The notes under the pieces were generated by a model. That model searched no databases, had not been told where the DNA came from, and was given only the letters and a program-made list of their open reading frames with translations. From Blastocatellia bacterium (lineage in GTDB: Bacteria; Acidobacteriota; Blastocatellia; UBA7656), in contig DATENM010000035.1 in the NCBI GenBank assembly GCA_035275065.1, positions 86,065 to 150,064 of the forward strand: a stretch of DNA of 64,000 bases. The letters run 5' to 3'. A program made the translations under genes and the position numbers. Position 1 is the stretch's first letter. Every line of letters begins with the position of its first letter. Shown piece by piece: positions 47,166 through 56,702 of this stretch.

Positions 47166-47217
47166 CTATCGGAGTAACCCTCAAGCGCGGCGGCCGGAGT
47201 GGAGGGTGTTTGCGGCG

Positions 47218-47249
47218 GCTTAAAATATTAGAGCGATGCTTAATATTTC
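47218..47249. promoter_or_regulatory. Operator-like imperfect palindrome resembling the XRE regulator site
   Basis: The stretch GCTTAAAATATTAGAGC, gat, GCTTAATATTT forms an imperfect palindrome. Its left part is the complement of AATATTTTAAGC found twice upstream of the XRE gene (58675 and 58807). It lies in the 245-base gap between two convergent genes, so the promoter it would control is not obvious. The rest of the gap contains a locally AT-rich stretch (47260-47315) but no credible gene. Confidence 0.45.
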
Positions 47250-47410
47250 AGACACGGGAGTGTGTTGAAGTTTATAAAATTCCGCGTGAAATTGGTATGC
47301 GAATGGTATACAATGCGAACCGCCACGCGCGCACACCTTCCCCGCGCTGCCAGTGTCGCTGTGGCAACCAGGCCTTTACGAGTAGAAGCACCAGGCGCGC
47401 GCCGGTTCGC

Positions 47411-47758
47411 TCAGGCGCGCAGTCTAGTCCACAGCCACAGCGCCACGGCCAGCATCAAGGCGCTAGAGCCGAAGTCAAGACCCGATTGACCGGTCTTGCC
47501 GGTCGGAGAAGTTCCAGGTTCTACAGCATCAGCGGTCGGCAAATCTGTGGCGCGCTGAAGGCCCTTGCAATCGGGTGTTTCGCCGGGGTCACAGCTGCAC
47601 CCACCGCAGCCGCACTCGCAGTATGCGCCGCCGCCAGTTACATGTCCTGCGAGAGCTACTGTTGCGAATGGAACTGGGTTCGTTGAGTGGTGAGCAGATG
47701 AGGTGATCAAGGGAAGAACGGCCACGATGAACGAGCAGGCAAGTATCCTCTTTAACAT
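47411..47758 (-). CDS. Small Cys-rich exported protein with C-terminal membrane helix
   Basis: A 115-residue protein. The signal peptide is KRILACSFIVAVLPLITSSA. The mature part has a compact cysteine cluster, VTGGGAYCECGCGGCSCDPG followed by ETPDC, with six cysteines in about 25 residues. A flexible Thr/Gly-rich linker leads to a C-terminal hydrophobic helix (SSALMLAVALWLWTRLRA), like a sortase-free anchor or PEP-CTERM-style tail without the motif. An AAGGAGG site stands at ideal distance before the ATG, strong evidence that the gene is real. Its 5-prime end overlaps the longest frame of the divergent TPR-like gene by about 30 bases. Function unknown; metal or cluster binding is conceivable. 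Confidence 0.75.
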   Translation of the reverse strand: MLKRILACSFIVAVLPLITSSAHHSTNPVPFATVALAGHVTGGGAYCECGCGGCSCDPGETPDCKGLQRATDLPTADAVEPGTSPTGKTGQSGLDFGSSALMLAVALWLWTRLRA

Positions 47759-48749
47759 AACTTCCTCCTTTTCTGGTAACAGTGCCGGAAAGTTAGAACT
47801 ATCTTTGCAGTCTTCTTATCTTCAGCGTTCGATTTATACCGTTTTAGCTCGCAGCCTTTACGCACAAGAAGGATTTGAGTTATTAGGTAGGCAACTGGCG
47901 GCTATTGCGCGTAATGCCTACTTCGCAAGACAAATGGAAACGGTTGAGCAGGCCAGTCAATGGATGCTCGCTTTACCATTATCAAATGAACTGAAGTCTG
48001 TCGCTCAGTATTATCAAGCTCTTTGTTTTAAGAGAAAGGGTGATTTTAAGAACACCCACGAATTGCTCGAAAGGGTTGTGCGGGAAGCGCCATCCCCTTT
48101 TCAAGCCCGAGCACTGCTCAGCATCGGGGCAACGCATTTCGACAGTGGGGAGACAGAAACAGCGGCTCCATTTTTCCTGACCGCCGTCCGAGTTGCCGGT
48201 CATCGCGACCTCCAGACCTTTGCGACTGCTCAGAGGATGGTCGCTGTGATTCGCAGCATCTATGGAGATCATCAACAAGCGCTTGCTGATCTTGAGCGGC
48301 TCTTTCCCGTAGTACGAGCCATCGCCAGGCATTACCCCACGTGTTATTACGACTTCCTCAACAGCTATGCTGTTGAACTTGGCGAAGTGAACCGCCTTAC
48401 TGAAGCGCAAAATGTCTGCGCGATTACTCTCGCTTCGCCATTTGCTGCGGTCTATCCCGAATTTGCGCAGACCCGCGACGAGCTTGCCGCCAAGCGGACG
48501 GCAGCAACGCCTTCGGTCGTCGCCGTGGCGGCTCTGCCTGAAGTCACCCCTTCTCCTCAGGCTGAAGCCGAGCCGCAGCCGGCCCATAAACGCTCCACAA
48601 TTGCCTTCAAACTCAGAAGGCTTTGCTCGCCGACTCGCGCGCTTACACGAAAGAAAACGAAGTCAATAGCCACCGGCATCCGTGTCCGCACGATCCTCGA
48701 CCAGCTTGCGTATTCGATCTCTCCGCGCAGCCCGCCCGCTTTGCTCTGA
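47727..48749 (+). CDS. TPR-like protein of unknown function
   Basis: A protein of up to 340 residues. The central part has helical repeats of TPR character (YFARQMETVEQASQWMLALP, YYQALCFKRKGDFKNTHELL, ALLSIGATHFDSGETETAAP, YGDHQQALADLERLFPVVRA). The C-terminus is Pro/Ala-rich then basic. No signal peptide is seen. The start is uncertain: the ATG at 47727 overlaps the well-supported divergent gene, and the repeat-like part begins only near 47810, so a downstream alternative start is quite possible. Base composition is less GC-rich than that of its neighbours in the first 300 bases. It may be a cytoplasmic protein-interaction factor. Confidence 0.6.
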   Translation: MNEQASILFNITSSFSGNSAGKLELSLQSSYLQRSIYTVLARSLYAQEGFELLGRQLAAIARNAYFARQMETVEQASQWMLALPLSNELKSVAQYYQALCFKRKGDFKNTHELLERVVREAPSPFQARALLSIGATHFDSGETETAAPFFLTAVRVAGHRDLQTFATAQRMVAVIRSIYGDHQQALADLERLFPVVRAIARHYPTCYYDFLNSYAVELGEVNRLTEAQNVCAITLASPFAAVYPEFAQTRDELAAKRTAATPSVVAVAALPEVTPSPQAEAEPQPAHKRSTIAFKLRRLCSPTRALTRKKTKSIATGIRVRTILDQLAYSISPRSPPALL

Positions 48750-48885
48750 CCCTTCTTCAAAGTTCAAAGATCAAGAACTGCGACGTGAGCCGCCCTTGGC
48801 GGTGATGGCTCACCTTGCTCAACGACGCGCACTGGCGTGATAGGAGTGGTGTGCCTAAAACACGCTGGGGTGCGAAAGGAGCGGC

Positions 48886-49428
48886 ATGAGTATAGCAAAG
48901 AATACACAGGCCAGGAATAAAGTTGTGGCCCAAAATGCCGAATCGACTCCGAAGGGGGGAAAAGCTGAAAAGACCAGACCGCGCCTCCAGGCTGAATTCG
49001 ACGAGAAGTATCCCAATATGGGCGCCGTCCACGAAAGCGTGATACGCCAGCTCATCTTCACGGTTCCGCTGGCACATCTGCCTGCGTACGGGGCGCGCTT
49101 TCAAGCCGCCGTCCAGGCGCTGGAAGCCGCTCGCCAGCAGCCTTCTCAAAAAACCAAACAGGCCGTCATCCGGTTGATTGCTGATCTTGAAAAAGAAAGC
49201 AGTAATCAGCGCTACCGGCAGATATTGCGAGCGATGGCGGCGGCGGGGCAGAGCGAAAGCGGCTTGAACCGGGCGTACTGGACGGCGCTGCGGGTTATGG
49301 AGATGACCTTCGAGTGGAGCTTTGAGTATATGTTTGCTTTCGGCCTCTACGAACAAAGACTCGAATCATCGAGAGAGGCCGATCAGATCACACAGCCGCG
49401 AAGCGAGCCGCGCCGCCGCAGGGCATGA
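48886..49428 (+). CDS. Conserved-looking hypothetical protein
   Basis: A 180-residue, mostly helical protein without signal peptide or membrane segment. The N-terminus is basic and probably disordered (about 1-35), and the C-terminus is basic (SEPRRRRA). The core has LRQLIFTVPLAHLPAYGAR-like helices and a Trp/Phe/Tyr-rich segment (MEMTFEWSFEYMFAFGLYEQ, about 145-164). AAAGGAG lies six to seven bases before the ATG, which supports expression. No family recognised and no operon partner. Confidence 0.65.
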   Translation: MSIAKNTQARNKVVAQNAESTPKGGKAEKTRPRLQAEFDEKYPNMGAVHESVIRQLIFTVPLAHLPAYGARFQAAVQALEAARQQPSQKTKQAVIRLIADLEKESSNQRYRQILRAMAAAGQSESGLNRAYWTALRVMEMTFEWSFEYMFAFGLYEQRLESSREADQITQPRSEPRRRRA

Positions 49429-49491
49429 AGTCATGAAGAGCCATTGCCGGCAAGCGCGATTCACGCGCTTTGCACGGAGGCAAAAGACAGG

Positions 49492-49569
49492 GCGATGCGG
49501 AGACGCGGCGAACGGGAATCGCGGCAATTGATGGTGAGATGAAACCTTTTCCCTGCGTCTCCGTGTCGC
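49492..49569. repeat. Degenerate palindromic element
   Basis: GCGATGCGGAGACGC (49492-49506) pairs with GCGTCTCCGTGTCGC (49555-49569) at 13 of 15 positions. It resembles the right arm of the element at 18676-18752 (shared GCGGAGAC core) and likewise sits between genes. Confidence 0.4.
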
Positions 49570-49592
49570 GGTCTTGAAGCGTATGGCTCGCT

Positions 49593-50096
49593 TCAATCCA
49601 GGAGACGCGTGGTGTGATCGGTCACGCTGGGCGGTTCAAGAATCTCCCCCGTATCAACGGCGCGGGCGATAAACCCCTCAACAGTACTCTTCGGCGGCGC
49701 AAGCGATTCCCCTCGCGGCGTTGCAAAGCGGGGTTGGCCGAGCCGGCCTGCCGGGTTCGCTATGAACGGGGACTCGCCAAAAATATAGGCATAGAACAGC
49801 CAGAAGAGGCCGACCAAAAAGACGGTTAGTGGCACGAACAGTGGCACCGGTGAATCGGCCTGAAATGATATCCCCAGGCAGAGCGGCAGCAGGATCAGGC
49901 TCAAAAAGATGAGTCTGGCGGCGTGGCGCATTCCCGGTCGCGTACACGCTTGCCTTTCCATAGCGTCCGGCGCAGTCCGATCCGCCGGCGCGCCATCGTT
50001 GGCGACGATTTCGGCAACGACATTCATCGGCAAACCGCAGCGCGAGCAGAAACGGATCTCGCGCGCTAACTGCTGTCCGCATCTTGGGCAATACAT
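49593..50096 (-). CDS. Zinc-ribbon protein with two membrane helices
   Basis: A 167-residue protein. It begins MYCPRCGQQLAREIRFCSRC, a double CxxC zinc ribbon, which is strong evidence for the ATG at 50096; GGGAGG lies six bases upstream. Two hydrophobic helices follow (ARLIFLSLILLPLCLGISF and VPLFVPLTVFLVGLFWLFYA). The polar C-terminal tail ends VTDHTTRLLD, and the segment LAPPKSTVEGFIARAVDTGE is typical of a class of zinc-ribbon membrane proteins frequent in Acidobacteria, with unknown function. Monocistronic. Confidence 0.8.
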   Translation of the reverse strand: MYCPRCGQQLAREIRFCSRCGLPMNVVAEIVANDGAPADRTAPDAMERQACTRPGMRHAARLIFLSLILLPLCLGISFQADSPVPLFVPLTVFLVGLFWLFYAYIFGESPFIANPAGRLGQPRFATPRGESLAPPKSTVEGFIARAVDTGEILEPPSVTDHTTRLLD

Positions 50097-50535
50097 CACA
50101 TCCTCCCAATTCGCCGAAACCATTTTTTGTGCTGTCGAAGGTTACGACATGGCAGATGACAAAGTTTCTCCGTCCAAAGCCCCTGTGTGCTTTCATTGTT
50201 CGCTTTCATTGTTCACTTGAACAACCGCCCGCTTGCGGATTATGCTGGGAAGTGTCGTGAGCGTGGTGGCCTGCTGACGCTTTTTACAGCAGCGGCCAGA
50301 GACGCATCTCTGTTGGAGAATTAAAACCTATGAAACCGATCCATTGTTTATATGCGGCGACCTTCGCGTCGAAGCGCCGCATGCACATCAACTGAGCCGG
50401 TCGAGTCGGGTCCCAGGTTGGGATCGCAACAGACCAGCACCTTGACAGGCTCAGCAGCAGCTCGCCATAAAGACTATCGCCTGCGCTGACGAGGCGGCTT
50501 GCTTGCCTGGGCCAGAAAGCGAGTCACTCGTCCAC
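50097..50535. other. Intergenic region without a recognisable gene
   Basis: About 440 bases between divergent genes. It contains a short direct repeat (TTTCATTGTTCGC then TTTCATTGTTCAC near 50190-50216) and a tiny frame at 50331 that I do not believe. Promoters of both flanking genes are expected here. Confidence 0.4.
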
Positions 50536-51573
50536 ATGAAAAGACCTACTTGTTTCCGTTTCCGTTCCCTTCTCTTTCTTACCCTCGCCGCCATGTTTTC
50601 AGGATCGCTGCCGCTAGCCGACGCGGCGGTTCCGCGTGAACGAAAATTCGCCTTCGAATACATGGCAACAGTCAAAGAGATTCCGATAGGCGCTCATCAG
50701 GTCGATCTCTGGATACCTGTGCCACATGATAATCCGTTCCAGGCCATCAGCGATTTGCAGGTTGATTCGCCCTATCCCTACGAGATAGACAAGGCGCGAT
50801 ACGGCAACCGGGTTCTACACATTCGGCTGAACAACCCGCAGCAATCGAGCTTTAAGCTGACCATGCGCTTCAACGCATTGCGCAAGGAGCATATTCAGGA
50901 GCGTCTGCAATCGGCTCACGCCGCAAACCTCGAAGTGCCGCGCGATCCGAACATGGCGCGCTGGCTGCAACCCGACCGCTTGGTGCCGATTGATGGAAAG
51001 ATCAAACAGTGGGCGCTTGAAGTCGTCAACGCGGCGGGCGCCAGGACCGATCTGGAGAAAGCCAGGGCCATTTACAATCACATTGTCGCCACCGTGAAGT
51101 ACGATAAGAGCGGCCAGGGCTGGGGGCGCGGTGACATTTATTATGCCTGCGACGCAAGGCGCGGCAACTGCACGGACTTTCACGCTATTTTCATCGGCTA
51201 TTGCCGGGCGCTCGGCATTCCGGCGCGCTTTGCCATCGGCTTTCCGCTGCCGGCAGACCGCGGCGCCGGCCAGGTCAGTGGGTATCATTGCTGGGCAGAG
51301 TTTTACGCCAGGGGCATCGGCTGGGTGCCGATTGACGCATCGGAAGCGGCAAAGAATCCCGCCAAGCGTGAATATTTCTTCGGCGCGCACGACGAGAACC
51401 GCGTCGAGTTCACTATCGGTCGCGACCTGATTCTCGATCCGCGCCAGAAAGGTGAGCCGCTCAATTACTTCATCTATCCCTATGTCGAGGTGGACGGCAA
51501 GCCATTCACGGCGATTGACAAGGTGTTTACTTATCGTGACACCTCAGCCGTCACAGCCCGCCTGAGCCATTAG
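50536..51573 (+). CDS. Exported transglutaminase-like cysteine protease-fold protein
   Basis: A 345-residue protein from the ATG at 50536. A signal peptide (FRSLLFLTLAAMFSGSLPLADA) is followed by a beta domain (about 35-115) and a transglutaminase-like domain (about 150-290). The triad is intact: Cys212 in DARRGNCTDFHAIF, His251 in SGYHCWAEFY and Asp267 in WVPIDASEA. The segment ALGIPARFAIGFPLP is typical. Members act as proteases or crosslinkers outside the cytoplasm; the substrate is unknown. Monocistronic. Confidence 0.9.
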   Translation: MKRPTCFRFRSLLFLTLAAMFSGSLPLADAAVPRERKFAFEYMATVKEIPIGAHQVDLWIPVPHDNPFQAISDLQVDSPYPYEIDKARYGNRVLHIRLNNPQQSSFKLTMRFNALRKEHIQERLQSAHAANLEVPRDPNMARWLQPDRLVPIDGKIKQWALEVVNAAGARTDLEKARAIYNHIVATVKYDKSGQGWGRGDIYYACDARRGNCTDFHAIFIGYCRALGIPARFAIGFPLPADRGAGQVSGYHCWAEFYARGIGWVPIDASEAAKNPAKREYFFGAHDENRVEFTIGRDLILDPRQKGEPLNYFIYPYVEVDGKPFTAIDKVFTYRDTSAVTARLSH

Positions 51574-51709
51574 CGTCAAGTTACCGAGGGGCCGGCGCAA
51601 AATGCTCGCCGGCCCCTGCCGTCCGGCAAAGCCCCTGCGACCTGATTGGATTTGCGATCCGGCTGCCGCCTTCTCGCCCAAACCACCGCCCTCCGAAAAA
51701 TGAAAACTC

Positions 51710-51737
51710 TTGACCCCGGCAAGGCGTGGCTTACCAT
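51710..51737 (+). promoter_or_regulatory. Predicted promoter of the response-regulator gene
   Basis: TTGACC (51710-51715), a 16-base spacer and TACCAT (51732-51737) stand about 30 bases before the GTG start at 51769. Confidence 0.5.
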
Positions 51738-51768
51738 AGGGAAGACGCTTGAAGGCCGAGGAGATAAC

Positions 51769-52128
51769 GTGCCACACAAAATCCTTGTGGTCGAAGATAC
51801 GTTTGACACCCGCGAGCTGGTCAAGACGATGCTAGCGCTCGAAGGTTATACGGTTTACGAAGCCGCGGATGGCAAAGAAGGCCTGGCACAGGCACTGGGG
51901 AAGCATCCCGACATGATTCTCACAGACATTCGCATGCCAGGGATGAATGGCATCGAGATGGTCGCCCGGCTCAGGCAAGATCACTCGTTTGCGAAGACGC
52001 CGATCCTCGTCTTGAGCGCTTTCGGCGACGAGATCACTCAGGCGATCAACGCCGGCGCCAATGGGGCGCTGCTCAAACCGGTCATGGTAGAAAGCGTCAT
52101 TCGCGCCGTGAAACGCCTGCTCGTCTGA
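51769..52128 (+). CDS. Single-domain response regulator, CheY-like
   Basis: A 119-residue receiver-only protein. The acidic pair is in ILVVEDTFD, the phospho-acceptor is Asp53 in MILTDIRMPGMNG, the Ser/Thr position is in ILVLSAFG, and the Lys is in ALLKPVMVES. A GTG start at 51769 is chosen because it follows GAGGAG at seven to eight bases, lies just after a plausible promoter, and gives the usual receiver N-terminus; the upstream open frame has no features. There is no output domain and no neighbouring kinase, so it probably acts by protein-protein contact with an unlinked sensor. Confidence 0.9.
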   Translation: MPHKILVVEDTFDTRELVKTMLALEGYTVYEAADGKEGLAQALGKHPDMILTDIRMPGMNGIEMVARLRQDHSFAKTPILVLSAFGDEITQAINAGANGALLKPVMVESVIRAVKRLLV

Positions 52129-52133
52129 AACGC

Positions 52134-52174
52134 AAACAAAAAGCCGCGCCGGCGACTCGTCGCACAGCGCGGCT
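52134..52174 (-). terminator. Intrinsic terminator of the gap-pgk-tpiA-secG-tRNA unit
   Basis: On the minus strand AGCCGCGC (52174-52167) pairs with GCGCGGCT (52149-52142) and is followed by TTTTTGTTT. It stands about 30 bases after the tRNA end. Confidence 0.88.
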
Positions 52175-52202
52175 GATGATTGAACCGTGTTGAACTTATC
52201 AA

Positions 52203-52284
<82 letters not shown>

Positions 52285-52351
52285 GTATCACTTACAGCTC
52301 AAATAACAATTGCAATCTTACGCGCGCGGCCCGCGCCCTCGCATGCCGTGT

Positions 52352-52816
52352 CTACTTCTTGTTGGCATTCGCCTTGGCGGCGTTGCCATTCTTAGCGGCG
52401 TCCGTAGGCCGCGTAATCGTCTCAGGCTTGGCGGCTGCGCTATTGGCATTCGGCGCCGCTGTCGGTGCAGGGGCCGGCGTCAGCGGCACGGTTGCCGGTT
52501 GCTGCTCAGGCGCAGGCAGCGGCGCAGGCGCTGGCGCTTGTTCCGACTGATTGACGCCTTCACCGATTGAGCGCTTCTCGAAGATGCCGGGGATCGAGAA
52601 GAGGAAAGCGATTAAGAAGAAAACAATCGCCGCCGTAATGGTGATCTTGGCGAGCACCGTCGCCGTCCCGCGCGGCCCAAAAGCCGCCGTGTTCGCGCCG
52701 CCGCCGAAGACCGCCGCAGCGTCGGATTTGCCCGGCTGCAAAAGCACGAAGAGAATCAGCACGAAGCAAGCGACAATATAAAGCGCCATCAAAATGTAGT
52801 ACACAACCGATTCCAC
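52352..52816 (-). CDS. secG: Preprotein translocase subunit SecG
   Basis: Small accessory subunit of the SecYEG protein-export channel. The two membrane helices are present (YYILMALYIVACFVLILFVL, about 6-25, and ATVLAKITITAAIVFFLIAF, about 51-70). Between them is the family motif LLQPGKSDAAAVFGGGA. At 154 residues it is longer than most SecG proteins because of a Pro/Ala/Gln-rich, probably disordered C-terminal tail (about 85-154), a feature often seen in this group. It starts one base after the tpiA stop and so belongs to that operon. Confidence 0.95.
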   Translation of the reverse strand: MESVVYYILMALYIVACFVLILFVLLQPGKSDAAAVFGGGANTAAFGPRGTATVLAKITITAAIVFFLIAFLFSIPGIFEKRSIGEGVNQSEQAPAPAPLPAPEQQPATVPLTPAPAPTAAPNANSAAAKPETITRPTDAAKNGNAAKANANKK

Positions 52817-53578
52817 CTATCTCGTTTTGTAATTCACAATCTGCGCGAACGACTCGGCTTCAAGGCTTGCGCCGCCAACCAGCGCGCCGTCAATATCCGC
52901 CTCGCTCATCAATGCCGCCGCATTATCCGGCTTGACGCTACCGCCGTAGAGGATGCGCATCCCCGCGGCAATCGAGTCGCCGAATGGCTCGCGGATTCGG
53001 GATCTGATGAAGGCGTGCATCTGCTGCGCGGTTTCCGGCGTTGCCGTGCGCCCTGTGCCAATTGCCCACACAGGCTCGTAAGCAATGATGATACGAGAGG
53101 CCTCTGTGACTGTCAAGTTGCGCAATCCGCCGGCTAGTTGCGCGGCGACAGCCTGTTCAGCGCGCCCGGCGTCGCGCTCGTCGAGCCGCTCGCCGACGCA
53201 GACAATCGGCAGCAGCTTGCTCGCGAGCGCGGCGATGATCTTGCGATTCACCGATTCATCGGTTTCGCCATAATACTGCCGGCGCTCCGAATGGCCGATG
53301 AGGCTATAGCGCGCCCCCGCGTCGGCGAGCATGGCGGCCGAGACTTCGCCCGTGAATGCCCCTTCCCCCGACTCGGCGGCCATGTCCTGCGCGGCGATCT
53401 CAACGTTCGAGCCTTCGAGGCGGTCGGCAAGCGCGCGAATCGCGGTAAAGGGCGGCGCCAGCACGATGTCGCAATGCGTTGCGGCGACGACCAACGGCTT
53501 AAACGATTGCACGAAGCCGAGGGCTTCGGGAATCGTCTTGTACATTTTCCAGTTTCCGGCAATCAGTGGTCTTCTCAT
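52817..53578 (-). CDS. tpiA: Triose-phosphate isomerase
   Basis: Interconverts dihydroxyacetone phosphate and glyceraldehyde 3-phosphate. The 253 residues are normal. Catalytic elements are intact: Lys11 in AGNWKMYK, His96 in LIGHSERRQYYGE, the catalytic Glu in AYEPVWAIGTGRTA, and the phosphate-binding ILYGGSVKPDNA. It lies 21 bases downstream of the lipoprotein gene and one base upstream of secG in the glycolytic operon. Confidence 0.98.
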   Translation of the reverse strand: MRRPLIAGNWKMYKTIPEALGFVQSFKPLVVAATHCDIVLAPPFTAIRALADRLEGSNVEIAAQDMAAESGEGAFTGEVSAAMLADAGARYSLIGHSERRQYYGETDESVNRKIIAALASKLLPIVCVGERLDERDAGRAEQAVAAQLAGGLRNLTVTEASRIIIAYEPVWAIGTGRTATPETAQQMHAFIRSRIREPFGDSIAAGMRILYGGSVKPDNAAALMSEADIDGALVGGASLEAESFAQIVNYKTR

Positions 53579-53599
53579 GGTCGAGCCTGAGGATCGGGA

Positions 53600-54178
53600 T
53601 TACGGCTTCGGCGCTGCCGTCGCCGTTTGCGGGCTGGTGCGCGCGGCGACGATGATGAAACGGGGCGATTGCTTATCTTTGCGAACCGTCACTTTGGCCT
53701 CGTTGTCATTGCTTTTCTTCAGCACCCACTCGGAATACTCCGGGTCCACCGTGCGGCTGGCAACCGTCCAGCCACTGCCTTTGATCGACTTGTCGTAAAA
53801 GGCGGTGATCTTGTCCATCGCGTCGTGCGTTTGCAGAGCGACCGAGAAGGTATCAAGATTTTCTCGCGGGCCGTACTGAACGTTGAGGACCGATGACTGC
53901 GGATAATTCGGCAGGTCTTTCGGATAGCCCCTGGTCATATCCATAAAGGCCGGCATCTTGATGGTCTGCGGTGGAGCCGAGGCCGTCGCCTGAGCGCCGG
54001 TCGCCGGGGCCGCGTTCGTATTTGTAGGCGGTAGCGCCCTCGGCGTTCCTTCAGCGCCCGCGCTGGCAGGCGGCGCAGGCTGATTCGTATTGATGTCTTT
54101 GTAGGCAGGGCCGTGCGGGCCACACGCCGCAAAGGTCACCGCCGCCGCGACGACAAGAACAATAAAACTGATTTTCAT
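53600..54178 (-). CDS. Putative lipoprotein embedded in the glycolytic operon
   Basis: A 192-residue exported lipoprotein from the ATG at 54178, which has GGAG and AAGG just upstream. The signal has a lipobox-like TFAAC (Cys near residue 19). A long Pro/Ala/Thr/Asn-rich linker (about 20-75) precedes a compact domain (about 80-180, with LPNYPQSSVLNVQYGPREN and MDKITAFYDKSIKGSGWTVA). The domain resembles small secreted domains of unknown function in which a particle-surface helix precedes a GWT strand. It lies between pgk and tpiA with short spacings and must be co-transcribed with them. Confidence 0.8.
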   Translation of the reverse strand: MKISFIVLVVAAAVTFAACGPHGPAYKDINTNQPAPPASAGAEGTPRALPPTNTNAAPATGAQATASAPPQTIKMPAFMDMTRGYPKDLPNYPQSSVLNVQYGPRENLDTFSVALQTHDAMDKITAFYDKSIKGSGWTVASRTVDPEYSEWVLKKSNDNEAKVTVRKDKQSPRFIIVAARTSPQTATAAPKP

Positions 54179-54192
54179 CCTTAACTCCGAGA

Positions 54193-55389
54193 TCATTTAT
54201 CCGTGAGCGCCGCGACTCCCGGCAAGCTATCGCCGGCGAGGAATTCGAGCGAAGCGCCGCCGCCGGTCGAAACATGAGTGACGCGATCAGCCACTCCGGC
54301 TTCGGTAATGGCGGCTACAGAGTCGCCGCCGCCGACAATCGTCGTCGCGTCTGCCGCGGCCACCGCCTGTGCGATGGCGCGCGTGCCTTGATCAAAAGGC
54401 GGGTGCTCGAACATGCCCATCGGCCCATTCCAGACGATGGTTCGCGCCGCCGCGACGCGCTCTGAAAAATCCTTTACCGCCCGCGGGCCGATGTCTAGCC
54501 CGGCCTCTTGCGGCTGAATCTCTTTGACCGAGCAGGTACGCGGCGTCGCCGTGCCGGCGTCCCATGCGGCTTTGTCGACAACGAGGTTGTCAGCCGGCAA
54601 CAGGAATTCAACGCCGCTCGCCTGCGCCCGCTCAAACAGGTCGCGCGCCATGTCGAGCTTGTCGTCTTCGACCAGCGAGCGCCCGGTTTCGACGCCCTGC
54701 GCTTTCAAGAAGGTGTAGGCCATCGCCCCGCCGATCAACAGCGCGTCGGCTTGCTTCAACAGGTTTTCGATCACCGCGATCTTGTCAGAGACCTTCGCGC
54801 CGCCGAGGATCACGACGAACGGACGCTCGGGGTTTTCAAGCGCTTTGCCGAGGTACTTCAACTCTTTTTCCATCAGCAAGCCGGCGGCGGACTTTTCGAC
54901 ATGATGCGTGATACCTTCGGTTGAAGCGTGGGCGCGGTGCGCGGTGCCGAACGCATCGTTGACATAGAGGTCGGCGAGCGCCGCGAGCGCCGCGGCATAC
55001 GCCGGATCGTTCTTCTCTTCTTCCGCATGAAAGCGCACGTTTTCAAGCATCAAGGCGTTGCCCGGCGTCAGCGCTTCAACCATCCCGCGCACTTCGTCAC
55101 CCACAGAATCGGGCGCAAGCACGACGGTCTGGCCGAGCAGTTCCGACAAACGCCGAGCGGCGGGCGCGAGCGAATACTTCGGGTTCACCTGTCCCTTCGG
55201 CCTGCCGAGATGCGAGGCGAGTATTAGCCGTGCGCCATGTTCGAGCGCATAGCGGATGCTCGGTAGCGCCGCGCGGATGCGCGTATCATCGGTGACGTTG
55301 CCATTCGCGTCGAGCGGCACGTTGAAGTCTACGCGCATAAAGACGCGCTTATCGCGTAGATCGAGATCAGTGATCGAAAGTTTCGCCAT
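54193..55389 (-). CDS. pgk: Phosphoglycerate kinase
   Basis: Transfers phosphate from 1,3-bisphosphoglycerate to ADP. At 398 residues it is full length. Motifs: [11 protein letters not shown] (about 17-27), SHLGRPKG (about 60-67), [11 protein letters not shown], and the nucleotide-binding [12 protein letters not shown] near the C-terminus. It lies about 90 bases downstream of gap and is followed closely by the lipoprotein gene. Confidence 0.98.
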   Translation of the reverse strand: MAKLSITDLDLRDKRVFMRVDFNVPLDANGNVTDDTRIRAALPSIRYALEHGARLILASHLGRPKGQVNPKYSLAPAARRLSELLGQTVVLAPDSVGDEVRGMVEALTPGNALMLENVRFHAEEEKNDPAYAAALAALADLYVNDAFGTAHRAHASTEGITHHVEKSAAGLLMEKELKYLGKALENPERPFVVILGGAKVSDKIAVIENLLKQADALLIGGAMAYTFLKAQGVETGRSLVEDDKLDMARDLFERAQASGVEFLLPADNLVVDKAAWDAGTATPRTCSVKEIQPQEAGLDIGPRAVKDFSERVAAARTIVWNGPMGMFEHPPFDQGTRAIAQAVAAADATTIVGGGDSVAAITEAGVADRVTHVSTGGGASLEFLAGDSLPGVAALTDK

Positions 55390-55482
55390 AGTATTTAATG
55401 AGGAGCCTGGAGCGAGGAGTCAAAAGCAAGAGTCGAAGGCCGTGCCCGCTGCTTGCTTCTGACTCCTCGCCGCCTGCTTGAT

Positions 55483-56526
<1,044 letters not shown>

Positions 56527-56564
56527 CTACATGGCTTCCGGTGCTATCCACGAAGCAACAAATT

Positions 56565-56606
56565 AGGCTAACCAACGCGCCATTGCTTGTCAAGAAACAC
56601 GACAAG
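56565..56606 (-). promoter_or_regulatory. Promoter of the gap operon with a possible operator
   Basis: On the minus strand a consensus TTGACA (56593-56588), a 17-base spacer and TAGCCT (56570-56565) stand about 75 bases before the gap start. The -35 box overlaps an inverted repeat, CTTGTC at 56586-56591 and GACAAG at 56601-56606 (nine-base spacer), which could bind a regulator. Confidence 0.6.
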
Positions 56607-56702
56607 AACCGCCGCAGTGATATGGACTACCTATCCACACAATAGCGCGGCATAGGCGCACGCTTGACAACACCGGACGGCGTTTCTACGCTCACAACTG
56701 CA

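Noticed and set aside
47210..47686. Plus-strand frames opposite the Cys-rich small gene
   Set aside because: The minus-strand gene has a strong ribosome site, signal peptide and Cys core; the plus frames have none.
50331..50396. A 21-codon frame with ATG in the gap before the transglutaminase-like gene
   Set aside because: No ribosome site at a suitable distance and no recognisable composition; likely chance.
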